DNA from: Prosthecobacter sp.
GTDB taxonomy: Bacteria > Verrucomicrobiota > Verrucomicrobiia > Verrucomicrobiales > Verrucomicrobiaceae
Direction: 5' to 3'
Assembly (NCBI RefSeq): GCF_020439865.1
Contig: NZ_JAGRPF010000220.1
Location: forward strand, 1-64,000
Length of the DNA: 64,000 bases
A model generated the notes under the pieces. That model was not told the origin of the DNA, did no database searches, and saw only the letters and a list, made by a program, of their open reading frames with translations. The translations under genes and the position numbers were made by a program. Positions 9,496-18,370 of this stretch are shown in pieces (within the stretch, counting starts at the first letter, position 1; every line of letters starts with the position of its first letter).

Positions 9496-10557
9496 TCATC
9501 GCGGATCAGTGCCGTAAACGCCCTCCTTCTCCACCGTGGGCAGCCTGGGCTTCGAGTATTGCGGTTTGTCCTCGGCAAACCAGCGATTCCTCTCGAAGCG
9601 GAAGCTCTCAGGAGAGGTGCCGCCGCCGACATTCACCTCGGTCTGCACCTGCGAACGATGGAATACGATGCGGTTGTCGCGCACGACCACGTTTCGACAC
9701 GGAGCAAAGCCCGGCTCGCGTGTTTCCTGCAGGATGCGGAAGATCCACTTCGTGGGGAACAAAATCGTGTTGCCGCTGAACTGCGCACCATCGACGCCGA
9801 CGAATGCGGCGGCGCACAGACTGCCTTCGATGATGTTGTCGCGGGCGATCAGCCGCGCGGCTTCAAACTTCGTTCCCTGGGGACGAAAAAAAGGAAGGCC
9901 GGTGGAGCCGCCGAGATTGAGCGGGCGCTCACCGGCATTCTTGAAATGGCACTTCTCCACGATCACATCGCTCGTGCCACCTTTGAGTTGGATGCCTGCG
10001 CTGGCGGTGAAGCCGTCCTTGCCGATGAAACGACAGCCGGTGATGAGCGAGTGATGGCAGCCCACGAAATCGATGCCCTGCCCGCCCCAGCCGGTGATGG
10101 TACAGTCGCGGATGGTTAGCTTGTCGAGGCCGGAGCACTTGATGCCGTCATGATTGCCACTGGGGCCGATGTCGCTGATCTCCAGGTGATCGAGTGTGAT
10201 GCCGGTGACGGGACTTGTGAGATCGCCACCGTCATCGAGGTTCAGCCCGTTTCCGGTCTGGCCGCTGACCCGCAGATTTCGCAGCGTGAGATCGGCACAA
10301 CGTGAGAACTGCCAGCCATTCGTGCCTCCTTTGAAATGCGGCGGGTATTTCGGATCGAGCGCTTCGATGGTCAGTTTCGTGACATTGGCGACATGATGCC
10401 CTCCAGGATAGTCGCCGGGAGCAATCTTCAGCGTGTCCCCCGATTTGAGACCTCGAAGCGCAGTGCGCAGCGAATCGGCGTCACGAACGATGATTTCTCC
10501 CGCCAGAGCATGGGCTCCCAGAAGCGACAGGGCGATGACGGACAAAAGCGGCTGCAT
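9496..10557 (-). CDS. Secreted right-handed beta-helix protein
   Basis: 353 residues with a signal peptide (cleavage near HALA-G). The sequence has the repeating pattern of a right-handed parallel beta-helix: successive runs such as LTIEALD, LTLRNLRVSG, ITLDHLEISD, LTIRDCTITG, SLITGCRFIG and VIVEKCHFKN, each about 22-25 residues apart. The opening, with IIVRDADSLRTALRGLKSGDTLKIAPGDY split around a turn, resembles PL6/chondroitinase B-like and pectate-lyase-like proteins. A polysaccharide lyase role is therefore plausible next to sulfatases, but no catalytic residue is certain. It ends 3 bp after the upstream sulfatase on the opposite strand, and its start lies 33 bp from that of the next, divergent sulfatase. 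Confidence 0.8.
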   Translation of the reverse strand: MQPLLSVIALSLLGAHALAGEIIVRDADSLRTALRGLKSGDTLKIAPGDYPGGHHVANVTKLTIEALDPKYPPHFKGGTNGWQFSRCADLTLRNLRVSGQTGNGLNLDDGGDLTSPVTGITLDHLEISDIGPSGNHDGIKCSGLDKLTIRDCTITGWGGQGIDFVGCHHSLITGCRFIGKDGFTASAGIQLKGGTSDVIVEKCHFKNAGERPLNLGGSTGLPFFRPQGTKFEAARLIARDNIIEGSLCAAAFVGVDGAQFSGNTILFPTKWIFRILQETREPGFAPCRNVVVRDNRIVFHRSQVQTEVNVGGGTSPESFRFERNRWFAEDKPQYSKPRLPTVEKEGVYGTDPR

Positions 10558-10590
10558 GAATCTCCCCCAACGCTCGTTCCCGCATCCATC

Positions 10591-12582
10591 ATGCGCCGCC
10601 TTCTCATCCTCCTCTCGTCGTTCATCGGTCTGGCTTCGTCATTCGCTGCCGAGCAACCCCCGAATTTCCTCCTCGTCATGGTGGATGACATGGGCTTCTC
10701 CGATCTTGGCTGCTACGGCAGTGAGATCGACACGCCGAACATGGACAAGCTTGCGGCGAACGGCGTGCGCTTCACGCAGTTCTACAACACGGCGAAGTGC
10801 CACTCATCACGTGTGAGCCTGCTCAGCGGTCGCTGGTGCCGTCAGGCGGGTGATGAGAGCCTGAAGCGTGCGGTCGTCATTCCGGAAGTGCTCGCGCCTG
10901 CGGGATACTTCACGGCGATGACCGGTAAATGGCATCTGAGCAAGGAGCCGACGGACTTCGGCTTCCAACGCTACTTCGGGCACCTCTCTGGAGCCTGCAA
11001 TTACTACCTTGGCGACAAGACCTTCCGTCTGAACGGCGAAAAGTGGACCGTGCCTGAGCAGGGCTTCTACACCACCATCGCGAACGTCGATCGCGCCATC
11101 GAGTTCATCGGTGAAGCACGCGCCGCGAAGAAGCCGTGGTTTCAATACGTCGCCTTCAATGCACCGCACGCGCCCCTGCAGCCGCTGGAGGCCGATTATA
11201 AGAAGTACCTCGGCCGATACGATGTCGGCTGGGACACGATCCGTGTCGCACGCGTGGCAAAACAGAAGCAGATCGGCCTGCTGCCGACCAGTTTGCAGGA
11301 ATCGCCGCGTCCCGATCACGTTCGTGCGTGGGACAAGCTCGATGACGCGCATCGTGCGTGGGAAGCGAAGCGCATGGCCGCGTATGCCGGCATGATCGAT
11401 CGCGTCGACCGGGAAATGGGCCGCCTCATCGGCGATCTGGAGACGCACGGTGAACTCGACAACACCGTTATCCTCTTCGTCTCTGACAACGGTGCGTGTC
11501 CCTATGATCGCGGCGCACCGCAGCCGGACGCGCAGCCGTTTGATCCGAACACGCACTGGAGCGACAGCACCGGCTGGGCTTGGGCGCGCAACTCGCCCTT
11601 CCGCTATTACAAGCAGAACCAGTTCGAAGGCGGCATCTCCTCGCCTGCCATCCTGCACTGGCCCGCCGGATTGAAGCAAAAGCCCGGCAGTGTCATCGAC
11701 CAGCCCGCGCATCTCGTCGATGTGCTGCCCACCTTCGCCGAACTCGCCGGTGCGAAGGTGCCCGCGACCTTTCCCGACCGCGAGCTCACACCGCTCGTCG
11801 GCATCTCGCTTGCGCCGCTCATCGCCGGTGGTGAGATCAAGGCGCGCCCGCCGATTCATCTGCTCTTCTCCAGCGACCGCGGCCTGCGCGATGGTGACTG
11901 GAAGATCGTCAGCTACAAGAGCCAGCCATGGGAGCTCTATCACATCTCCACCGACCGCACGGAACTGCGCGACGTCGCCGCTCAACATCCCGACATTGTC
12001 GAGCGCATGGTCAGGCAATGGCATGACATGAGCGAGCACGTCCTCATGACGAAGGGCAAGGAACTCGCCCCCGTCGCCACCGAGGCCACACCGCAGACAA
12101 ATCGTGAATGGACCGACTACGACAAACCGCTCATGGGCAGTGAAGCCAAACGCAAGAAGGGCAAAGGCAAGGCCAAATCCGCCGCCGCTGAACTACCCCG
12201 TGCCCGCAAAGGCACGAAGCTCACCGTCGAAGGCGATCAACTCGTCCTGACCTGCACCGGCGACGATCCCGGCCTCGCGTTCGACAAACTCGTCATCGAA
12301 CAACCCGGTCCCTACACCCTCGAATTCAAACTCCAAAGCAAGTCCTCCGGCTCTGGCGAACTCTACTGGACCACCGACACCGAAACAACCCTCCCCCAAG
12401 GCAAACACCTCGGCTTCGATGTCAAACACGACGGCGAATGGCACCAACACGCGATCCGCATCGACGAACTCAAGACCATGCATGCGCTGCGACTGGATCC
12501 GTGCGGCGGTGAGGGCGAGGCCCGCATTGGAGGACTTGTTCTGAAAGCAGCGGACGGCAAGGAGCTGGCCAAGTGGCCGTAA
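10591..12582 (+). CDS. Secreted sulfatase, CHSSR type, with C-terminal sandwich domain
   Basis: A long type I sulfatase of 663 residues from the ATG at 10591 (signal peptide to about residue 20, SSFAA-E). VMVDDMGFSDLGCYG is followed by CHSSR with catalytic Cys70, a Ser-containing variant of the formylglycine motif. MTGKWHLSKEP and FVSDNGACPYDRG are further signatures. After a Lys-rich linker near residue 520 there is an extra region of about 130 residues with alternating beta-strand pattern (LTVEGDQLVLTCTGDDPG, YTLEFKLQSKSSGSGELYW, GEWHQHAIRI), resembling a carbohydrate-binding-like sandwich. It is followed 12 bp later by a secreted esterase, probably in the same transcript. Confidence 0.92.
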   Translation: MRRLLILLSSFIGLASSFAAEQPPNFLLVMVDDMGFSDLGCYGSEIDTPNMDKLAANGVRFTQFYNTAKCHSSRVSLLSGRWCRQAGDESLKRAVVIPEVLAPAGYFTAMTGKWHLSKEPTDFGFQRYFGHLSGACNYYLGDKTFRLNGEKWTVPEQGFYTTIANVDRAIEFIGEARAAKKPWFQYVAFNAPHAPLQPLEADYKKYLGRYDVGWDTIRVARVAKQKQIGLLPTSLQESPRPDHVRAWDKLDDAHRAWEAKRMAAYAGMIDRVDREMGRLIGDLETHGELDNTVILFVSDNGACPYDRGAPQPDAQPFDPNTHWSDSTGWAWARNSPFRYYKQNQFEGGISSPAILHWPAGLKQKPGSVIDQPAHLVDVLPTFAELAGAKVPATFPDRELTPLVGISLAPLIAGGEIKARPPIHLLFSSDRGLRDGDWKIVSYKSQPWELYHISTDRTELRDVAAQHPDIVERMVRQWHDMSEHVLMTKGKELAPVATEATPQTNREWTDYDKPLMGSEAKRKKGKGKAKSAAAELPRARKGTKLTVEGDQLVLTCTGDDPGLAFDKLVIEQPGPYTLEFKLQSKSSGSGELYWTTDTETTLPQGKHLGFDVKHDGEWHQHAIRIDELKTMHALRLDPCGGEGEARIGGLVLKAADGKELAKWP

Positions 12583-12594
12583 TCAAATTCTGCC

Positions 12595-13527
12595 ATGAGA
12601 TTCATCGCTCTGTTTTCGTTGTGCGCATTGTTTTGCAGCTCGCTACTTGCTCAGCAAGCCAAGAAAAAATCCAACAAGACCAACACCGTTGATATGTGGG
12701 TCACATCGCCGGTTCCCACACTGCCGACGGGTGTCACGCATCACACGTTCCGCAGCGACTCGATGAAGCGTGAGGTCGGTTACTGCATCTACCTGCCGCC
12801 GGGTTATGCGACGGACACGGAGCGGCGGTATCCGGTCATTTATCATCTGCATGGTGCGGGCGGGAATGAAACGCGGAGCGTGTATTCGGCCAGCGTGCTG
12901 CACGAGGGCATCTTGGCGGGGAAGCTGCCGGAGATCGTGATGGTGCTCCCGAATGGCGGACGTTCGACGATGTATCAGGACTCGGGCGACGGGCGCTTCA
13001 TGGCGGAGACGATGATGATCAAGGAACTCATCCCGCACATTGACGCGACGTATCGTACCATCGCGGATCGCAAGGCGCGCTGCATCGAGGGTTTCAGCAT
13101 GGGCGGACGCGGCTCGACAAACCTCGCGATGAAGCATCCGCAGCTCTTCGGCTCGCTCTTCAACCAAAGCGGCAACGTCTACCACGTCTCCGATTCGAAG
13201 AACCTGCCCAACGCCTACCTCGGCGACGATCCGCAGCGCCTGCGCGACAACGACGCGTTTCTGAATCTTGAGAAGAACCTCGATTACATCAAAGCGAACC
13301 TCCGCATCCAGGTCGCCTGCGGAACGGCCGACCCCGATCACCTCACGACGGTGCGCGAGTATCACGAAGCGCTGACGAAGCTCGGCGTGCAGCACAGCTA
13401 CTTCGAAGTCGAAGGCCTCGATCACAACCAGAAGAAGATGATCGACGGTCGCAAAGACACGTGGTTCGATTTCCAGATCGAGTCGCTGAAGCTCAACCAA
13501 GTTCCGCTGCATTATCTCAAGCCATGA
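12595..13527 (+). CDS. Secreted esterase (esterase D / feruloyl-esterase-like)
   Basis: A 310-residue alpha/beta hydrolase of the PF00756-like esterase group. Signal peptide residues 1-19 (SLLA-Q). YPVIYHLHGAGGNE forms the oxyanion-hole strand and GFSMGGRGS contains the nucleophile Ser168; a likely catalytic Asp lies in CGTADPDHL and the His in EGLDHNQ. Such enzymes remove acyl groups from polysaccharides. It follows a sulfatase by 12 bp and precedes an NHL protein by 29 bp, so it likely belongs to the same unit and would deacylate the same glycan. Substrate is inferred from context only. Confidence 0.87.
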   Translation: MRFIALFSLCALFCSSLLAQQAKKKSNKTNTVDMWVTSPVPTLPTGVTHHTFRSDSMKREVGYCIYLPPGYATDTERRYPVIYHLHGAGGNETRSVYSASVLHEGILAGKLPEIVMVLPNGGRSTMYQDSGDGRFMAETMMIKELIPHIDATYRTIADRKARCIEGFSMGGRGSTNLAMKHPQLFGSLFNQSGNVYHVSDSKNLPNAYLGDDPQRLRDNDAFLNLEKNLDYIKANLRIQVACGTADPDHLTTVREYHEALTKLGVQHSYFEVEGLDHNQKKMIDGRKDTWFDFQIESLKLNQVPLHYLKP

Positions 13528-13556
13528 GGCTTGTTCTCTCTTTGTTTCTTTAACCC

Positions 13557-14513
13557 ATGCGTCACGCCGTCCTGCTTCTGTTGCTGACTGTGGTGGCACG
13601 TGCCCAGTCGCTGCACGAGGTCGTTCCCGACTGGCCGCAGCTGCCGGAAGGGCATGTGCTCGGTCTTTGCGCGGGCGTTGGCGTGGATGCGCAGAACCGC
13701 GTGTTTGTGTTTCATCGCAGCGGCCGGAAATGGTCGAATCCGTTTCCGAAGGAGCCGATTGCCCAGCCGACCGTGACCGTGATCGATGGCGCGAGCGGCA
13801 AGGTGCTCAGCACGTGGGGCGAAAACCGTTTCATCATGCCGCACGGGCTCACGGTGGATCACGAGGGCAATCTCTGGCTGACGGATGTGGGCCTTCATCA
13901 GGTCTTCAAATGCACTCCGGAGGGCAAAGTCTTGATCACGCTCGGCGAGCGTGCGAAACCGGGCAACGACGACGCCCATTTCAACCTGCCCACCGATGTC
14001 GCCGTATTGCGCGACGGCTCGTTTTACGTGAGCGACGGCTATAAGAACACGCGCGTGGTCAAATTCAGCGCCGAGGGGAAGTTTGAGTTCGAATGGGGTG
14101 CGAAGGGAAAGGGAAATGGCGAGTTCAACCTGCCGCACGGCATCGCCATCGATGCGCAAGGACGCGTGATCGTATGCGACCGCGAGAACGAGCGGCTGCA
14201 GGTCTTCGATGCAAAGGGCGGCTTTCTTGATGTGTGGAAAGGCGCGCAAATCGGCAAGCCTTACGGTATTGAAACCGGCCCGAACGGCCATCTGTTCGTG
14301 ATCGATGGTGGATCACCTTCGTTGAAGCCGGAATTGCGTGGCAAAGCGATCGAACTCGACATGAAGGGCACCGTGATCGACGCCTTCGGCTCGTTTGGCA
14401 AAGCGCCCGGCCAATTTCAGCTTGGCCACGACATCGCGGTGGGACCGGACGGCGCGGTGTACGTCGCCGAAGGCACGGGAGCGCGGGTGCAGAAGTTTGT
14501 GCGGCGTAAATGA
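13557..14513 (+). CDS. Secreted NHL-repeat beta-propeller protein
   Basis: 318 residues with a short signal peptide (cleavage near VVARA-Q). At least four NHL-type repeats can be seen: MPHGLTVDHEGNLWLTD, LPTDVAVLRDGSFYVSD, LPHGIAIDAQGRVIVCD and LGHDIAVGPDGAVYVAE, consistent with a six-bladed propeller such as peptidylglycine lyase-like or streptogramin-lyase-like proteins. No catalytic residues can be assigned, so it may be a binding scaffold or a lyase. It lies between the esterase and a sialidase-like gene on the same strand. Confidence 0.83.
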   Translation: MRHAVLLLLLTVVARAQSLHEVVPDWPQLPEGHVLGLCAGVGVDAQNRVFVFHRSGRKWSNPFPKEPIAQPTVTVIDGASGKVLSTWGENRFIMPHGLTVDHEGNLWLTDVGLHQVFKCTPEGKVLITLGERAKPGNDDAHFNLPTDVAVLRDGSFYVSDGYKNTRVVKFSAEGKFEFEWGAKGKGNGEFNLPHGIAIDAQGRVIVCDRENERLQVFDAKGGFLDVWKGAQIGKPYGIETGPNGHLFVIDGGSPSLKPELRGKAIELDMKGTVIDAFGSFGKAPGQFQLGHDIAVGPDGAVYVAEGTGARVQKFVRRK

Positions 14514-14553
14514 GCTGCCATATCGACCGGCGGAGGCACGTAGTTTGCAGGCC

Positions 14554-15720
14554 ATGACCAACCGTCGCCGCTTCATCGCCACCACCGCTCTCGCGCTCCC
14601 TTTCATCGTCCGGGGAGCTGCTCCGACCGCGAAGATTCTCGAAACGAAAGTCATCTCGCAGCAGCCGGAGTTTTATCATGGCTGGCCGACGGTGGCGCAG
14701 CGTGCGAATGGCGAGCTCTGGGTGACGTGCTCCGGCGGACGCGAGGCGCATGTGTGTCCATTTGGGAAGGTCGTGTCGATTAAATCGACCGATTTCGGCG
14801 GCACGTGGTCCGCACCCCGAGTGATCTATGACGGGCCGATCGATGATCGTGACTCAGGCGTGCTGGAAACGGCGAAAGGCACGCTACTGGTGACCACCTT
14901 CACCTCGCTGGCCTATGAGGACTCGTTCAAAAAGGCCGCGGCGATGGCGGAGTTGACGCCCCAGGGCTGGGTGACCAAGGCGATGCCTGCAGAGCGTTAC
15001 GCGCGATGGAAGGCGGCGCATGAGAAGCTCAGTGATGAAGAACGCAAAGCGCAGCTCGGCGAATGGGTGCTGCGCTCCACTGACGGCGGCGAAACGTGGT
15101 CAAAGCCGATCCCTACGGTCGCCAACAGTCCGCACGGACCGATCCAGCTCAAAGACGGCCGTCTACTCTATGCTGGAAAGCAATTGTGGACCGGCGAGAA
15201 GAAGATCGGTGTCGCGGAATCGAAGGACGACGGTCTCACGTGGCAGTGGCTGGCGGAGATTCCGACGCGCAAAGGCGATGACACCACGAAGTCGTATCAC
15301 GAGCTGCATGCCGTGGAGGCGGCCGACGGCACGATCATCGCGCAGATTCGCAATCACAACGAAGTGAACAAAGGCGAGACGCTGCAGAGCGAATCGAAGG
15401 ACGGCGGCAAAACGTGGAGCGAGCCGCATTCCATCGGCGTGTGGGGTCTGCCCTCGCATCTGCTGCGCCTGCGCGACGGACGCCTGCTCATGACCTACGG
15501 CCACCGCCGCAAGCCCTACGGCAACCAGGCCCGTCTTAGCACCGACAACGGCCAGACCTGGGGCGAGGCGATGATTCTCTCCGGTGACGGCAAAGGCGGC
15601 GATCTCGGCTATCCGAGCACTGTCGAACTGCCCGACGGCACGCTGCTCACCGTCTGGTATGAGAGCATGACCGAGCCCAAACTCGCCGTGCTGAGGCAGG
15701 CCACGTGGCGCATCGAGTGA
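14554..15720 (+). CDS. Tat-exported BNR-repeat sialidase-like protein
   Basis: 388 residues from the ATG at 14554. The N-terminus TNRRRFIATTALALPFIV is a Tat-like signal. Asp-box (BNR) motifs S-x-D-x-G-x-T-W are visible: STDGGETWSKP, SKDDGLTWQWL, SKDGGKTWSEP and STDNGQTWGEA, the mark of a six-bladed sialidase propeller. The family includes exo-sialidases and many exported proteins with unproven activity; the FRIP-type Arg motif is not obvious, so sialidase activity is uncertain. A paralog lies at 31743-32867 and a remnant of a third copy at 35060-35109. Confidence 0.86.
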   Translation: MTNRRRFIATTALALPFIVRGAAPTAKILETKVISQQPEFYHGWPTVAQRANGELWVTCSGGREAHVCPFGKVVSIKSTDFGGTWSAPRVIYDGPIDDRDSGVLETAKGTLLVTTFTSLAYEDSFKKAAAMAELTPQGWVTKAMPAERYARWKAAHEKLSDEERKAQLGEWVLRSTDGGETWSKPIPTVANSPHGPIQLKDGRLLYAGKQLWTGEKKIGVAESKDDGLTWQWLAEIPTRKGDDTTKSYHELHAVEAADGTIIAQIRNHNEVNKGETLQSESKDGGKTWSEPHSIGVWGLPSHLLRLRDGRLLMTYGHRRKPYGNQARLSTDNGQTWGEAMILSGDGKGGDLGYPSTVELPDGTLLTVWYESMTEPKLAVLRQATWRIE

Positions 15721-15724
15721 CGAA

Positions 15725-16942
15725 TCACTTTCTTCGTGGATTTTCCGCGAGGTATGCCGCCAGCGCACGACCCAGGCCTGCGCCGACCTTGCCGTAACCC
15801 TCCGCCGACATCAGCGGACTGTTCCAGCCGGTTTCAAGCGTGACTGAAATCGTGAAGTCGCCCGTGTTTGGCCGGACCCAGCCGCTGCTCATGCGACCAC
15901 GTTCTTCATCGGTCTTCACATAGGTCGCGAAGCGATATTTTGAATCGACCTTGCGCGGCTCGATGATGTTCTCGGCGGCGAGGTCAATCCAGCGCTGGTA
16001 ATTGCGCTGCTGGATGCCCGTCATGCGTTCAAAAGCGAAGGGACCGAAGAAAAAGATCGGATCGTTGGCTCCGGGATTGTGCAGGTCGATGAAGACATCG
16101 AGGCCGTGCTTCGTGTGAATGTCGCGGATCATGCGCTGCGCTGCGGCGACTTCGGGATAAACCGGCTCGGCGGCCCAGTCGCGATTGTGATCACGTGGGA
16201 TCGCCTCCTTGCCGCCCGCGCCGAGCGCGGCGTTGTCCACGTCCATGATCGGGATGTAATGCAGGCAGGTTTGCGCACGCAGCGCCTTCGCTTCATCGCT
16301 CGCATACCAGCGGATGAAGCCGCGCCCCACCTGACTGCCGCCGGCCTCCCATGCGTGCTGACGTGAGCCGATCCACACCTGATGCGGCGCGTTTTCATCG
16401 CCGATGCGGATGCCGTTCACCGGACGTCCGCCGCGCGTCTTCGCCAGCTCGAAGCGTTTCGCCTCCGGCAGCTTGGCTGCGATCTCGGCGAGTAGCTTTT
16501 CGGCATCGCTCGGCACAAACGGCGGGCCCCATGCCACGCTCATCTGCGGCGCGGTCGCCTTGATCGTGTAACTCATCACCTTGTCAGCGCTGAGCGTGCC
16601 CGCCTCACTCGGTGTCCACGTTTCGTCATCACTGCTGAGCCACGCATGCTTCGGCTGGCACCACGAAGCGGCGAGCACTGTCTTGTCGCGAAACGGTTTC
16701 GTCTGCGCCTGCACTTCAAGGGTGAATGCCTCGCCCGCCGTCAGCCCGTCGAGCGTGAAGAACCACCAGCACGGCCACCCGCGTCCTTCACGCAACGCAG
16801 GCATGATGCGCAGCGTCTTCGTGGCTTGATCGAGTTTCACGACCTCCGCATTGCCTCCTTCGAAATCGGAGCTGACGCTCAGTTCGGCGTGGGCGGCGAT
16901 CGTCAGAAGCGGAAGAAGCAGGAGCCGATGAATCATCTGCAC
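15725..16942 (-). CDS. M14 zinc carboxypeptidase-like secreted protein
   Basis: 405 residues with a signal peptide (TIAAHA-E). The N-terminal 150 residues look like the beta-sandwich that often precedes M14 domains (GRGWPCWWFFTLDGL). The catalytic region shows SRQHAWEAGGS, supplying His and Glu of the H-x-x-E zinc site, and FIDLHNPG, supplying the third ligand. Members of this branch cleave C-terminal residues from peptides or muropeptides; in this neighbourhood it may act on glycoprotein-derived peptides, which is inference. It is convergent with the sialidase-like gene (4 bp gap) and divergent from the PQQ-type propeller gene, 21 bp away. Confidence 0.8.
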   Translation of the reverse strand: MQMIHRLLLLPLLTIAAHAELSVSSDFEGGNAEVVKLDQATKTLRIMPALREGRGWPCWWFFTLDGLTAGEAFTLEVQAQTKPFRDKTVLAASWCQPKHAWLSSDDETWTPSEAGTLSADKVMSYTIKATAPQMSVAWGPPFVPSDAEKLLAEIAAKLPEAKRFELAKTRGGRPVNGIRIGDENAPHQVWIGSRQHAWEAGGSQVGRGFIRWYASDEAKALRAQTCLHYIPIMDVDNAALGAGGKEAIPRDHNRDWAAEPVYPEVAAAQRMIRDIHTKHGLDVFIDLHNPGANDPIFFFGPFAFERMTGIQQRNYQRWIDLAAENIIEPRKVDSKYRFATYVKTDEERGRMSSGWVRPNTGDFTISVTLETGWNSPLMSAEGYGKVGAGLGRALAAYLAENPRRK

Positions 16943-16963
16943 TCAACGTCACGTTCTGGCTTC

Positions 16964-18370
16964 ATGAAGCATCTCGGTCTCGCTTTTTCTCTTCTCGCCT
17001 CCACCTGCCTCGCTGAATCGAACTGGCCGCAGTTTCGCGGTGAGGACGGACTCGGCATCGGCACAGGAAAGCCGCCGGTGGAGTTTTCGGCGGAGAAGAA
17101 TGTGAAGTGGCAGGCCGAGGTGCCGTTCGGACATTCGTCGCCGTGCATCTGGGGTGACAAGATCGCGCTCACGGGTCTCGCGGATGGCAAGCTGGTGACG
17201 TTTTGCCTGAACAAAGCCGACGGACGTGAGCTGTGGCGCGTGGCGGCTCCGGCTTCGAAGATCGAAGGCGCGCATCGCATCGGCAGTCCGGCCGCGCCGA
17301 CGTGCTGCACGGATGGCGAGCGCTTGATCGCGTATTTCGGATCGTTCGGCGTGCTGGCTTATGACTGGAACGGCAAGGAGCTTTGGAACAAGCCGCTGCC
17401 GGCGCCGGTTGTCGAGTTCGGCACGAGTTCATCGCCGATCATCGTGGACGGCAAGGTGATCATCGTCGCGGATCAGGACGTGGGCAGTTACCTGCTCGCG
17501 TTGGATGTGAAGACGGGCGCGGAAGTGTGGCGCGTGGATCGCAGCGAGTTCCGTCGCGGATTCGCGACGCCGTTTGTCTGGAAGCATGACGGCATGCAGG
17601 AGCTGGTCGTCTGCGGATCGCTCTGGCTGCGCAGCTACGACATCAAAGACGGCAAACAACGCTGGTCCGCACGCGGCATGGCGCGCGTGGCCAATGCGAG
17701 TCCGGTGGCGGCGGACGGGGTGCTGCTCGTGTCGAGCTGGAACGTCGGCGGCGATGAAGGCGAGCGCATCGAGATGGAGCCGTTCGAGGCTTTTGCCGCC
17801 GTGCAGGATGCCGACAAGGATGGCCTGCTGACGCTGGACGAATTTCCTGCGGGTCCGATCAAGGGCCGCTACTCGCAGATTGATGCGGACAAAGACGGCA
17901 AGGTCACGAAGCCAGAGTACGAATTCGTGCGCGGCATGTTCGCCGATGCCGTGAACCAGATCTTTGCCATCAAACCCGGCGGCAGCGGCGACATCACGAA
18001 CACGCACGTCGTCTGGCAGCAGAGCAAGCATCTGCCGTATGTGTCGTCGCCCATCGCGGTGAACGGCCGCGTGTTCACGATGAAAAGTGGCGGCCTCGCC
18101 TCGGCTTACGATGCGAAGAGCGGCAGTCCGGTTTATCAAGCGGAGCGCGTCGATGCTTCCGGCGATTACTATGCGTCGGCAGTTGCCGCAGACGGTCGCG
18201 TCTATGTCATCTCGCAACGTGGTACCGTCGTGGTGCTCGATGCGACGAGCGACAAGCTCAACGTGCTCGCACGAAATGACCTCAAAGCGCCCGTGTTTGC
18301 CTCGCCAGCCATCGTCGATGGCGTGATCTACATCCGCACGGACAAGAAGCTCTACGCCTTCGCGCAGTGA
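16964..18370 (+). CDS. PQQ-like beta-propeller protein with inserted EF-hands
   Basis: 468 residues from the ATG at 16964, with a signal peptide (TCLA-E) and the typical opening WPQFRGEDGLG of planctomycete/verrucomicrobial PQQ-like outer-membrane-B-type propellers. Propeller strands include LALDVKTGAEVWRVD and YDIKDGKQRWSARG. Two EF-hand loops, DADKDGLLTLDE and DADKDGKVTKPE, are inserted around residues 285-320, between propeller halves. Function is unknown: binding scaffold or quinoprotein-like redox role. An in-frame ATG at 16928 would add 12 residues. Its 3' end overlaps that of the opposite-strand MFS gene by 19 bp. Confidence 0.85.
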   Translation: MKHLGLAFSLLASTCLAESNWPQFRGEDGLGIGTGKPPVEFSAEKNVKWQAEVPFGHSSPCIWGDKIALTGLADGKLVTFCLNKADGRELWRVAAPASKIEGAHRIGSPAAPTCCTDGERLIAYFGSFGVLAYDWNGKELWNKPLPAPVVEFGTSSSPIIVDGKVIIVADQDVGSYLLALDVKTGAEVWRVDRSEFRRGFATPFVWKHDGMQELVVCGSLWLRSYDIKDGKQRWSARGMARVANASPVAADGVLLVSSWNVGGDEGERIEMEPFEAFAAVQDADKDGLLTLDEFPAGPIKGRYSQIDADKDGKVTKPEYEFVRGMFADAVNQIFAIKPGGSGDITNTHVVWQQSKHLPYVSSPIAVNGRVFTMKSGGLASAYDAKSGSPVYQAERVDASGDYYASAVAADGRVYVISQRGTVVVLDATSDKLNVLARNDLKAPVFASPAIVDGVIYIRTDKKLYAFAQ

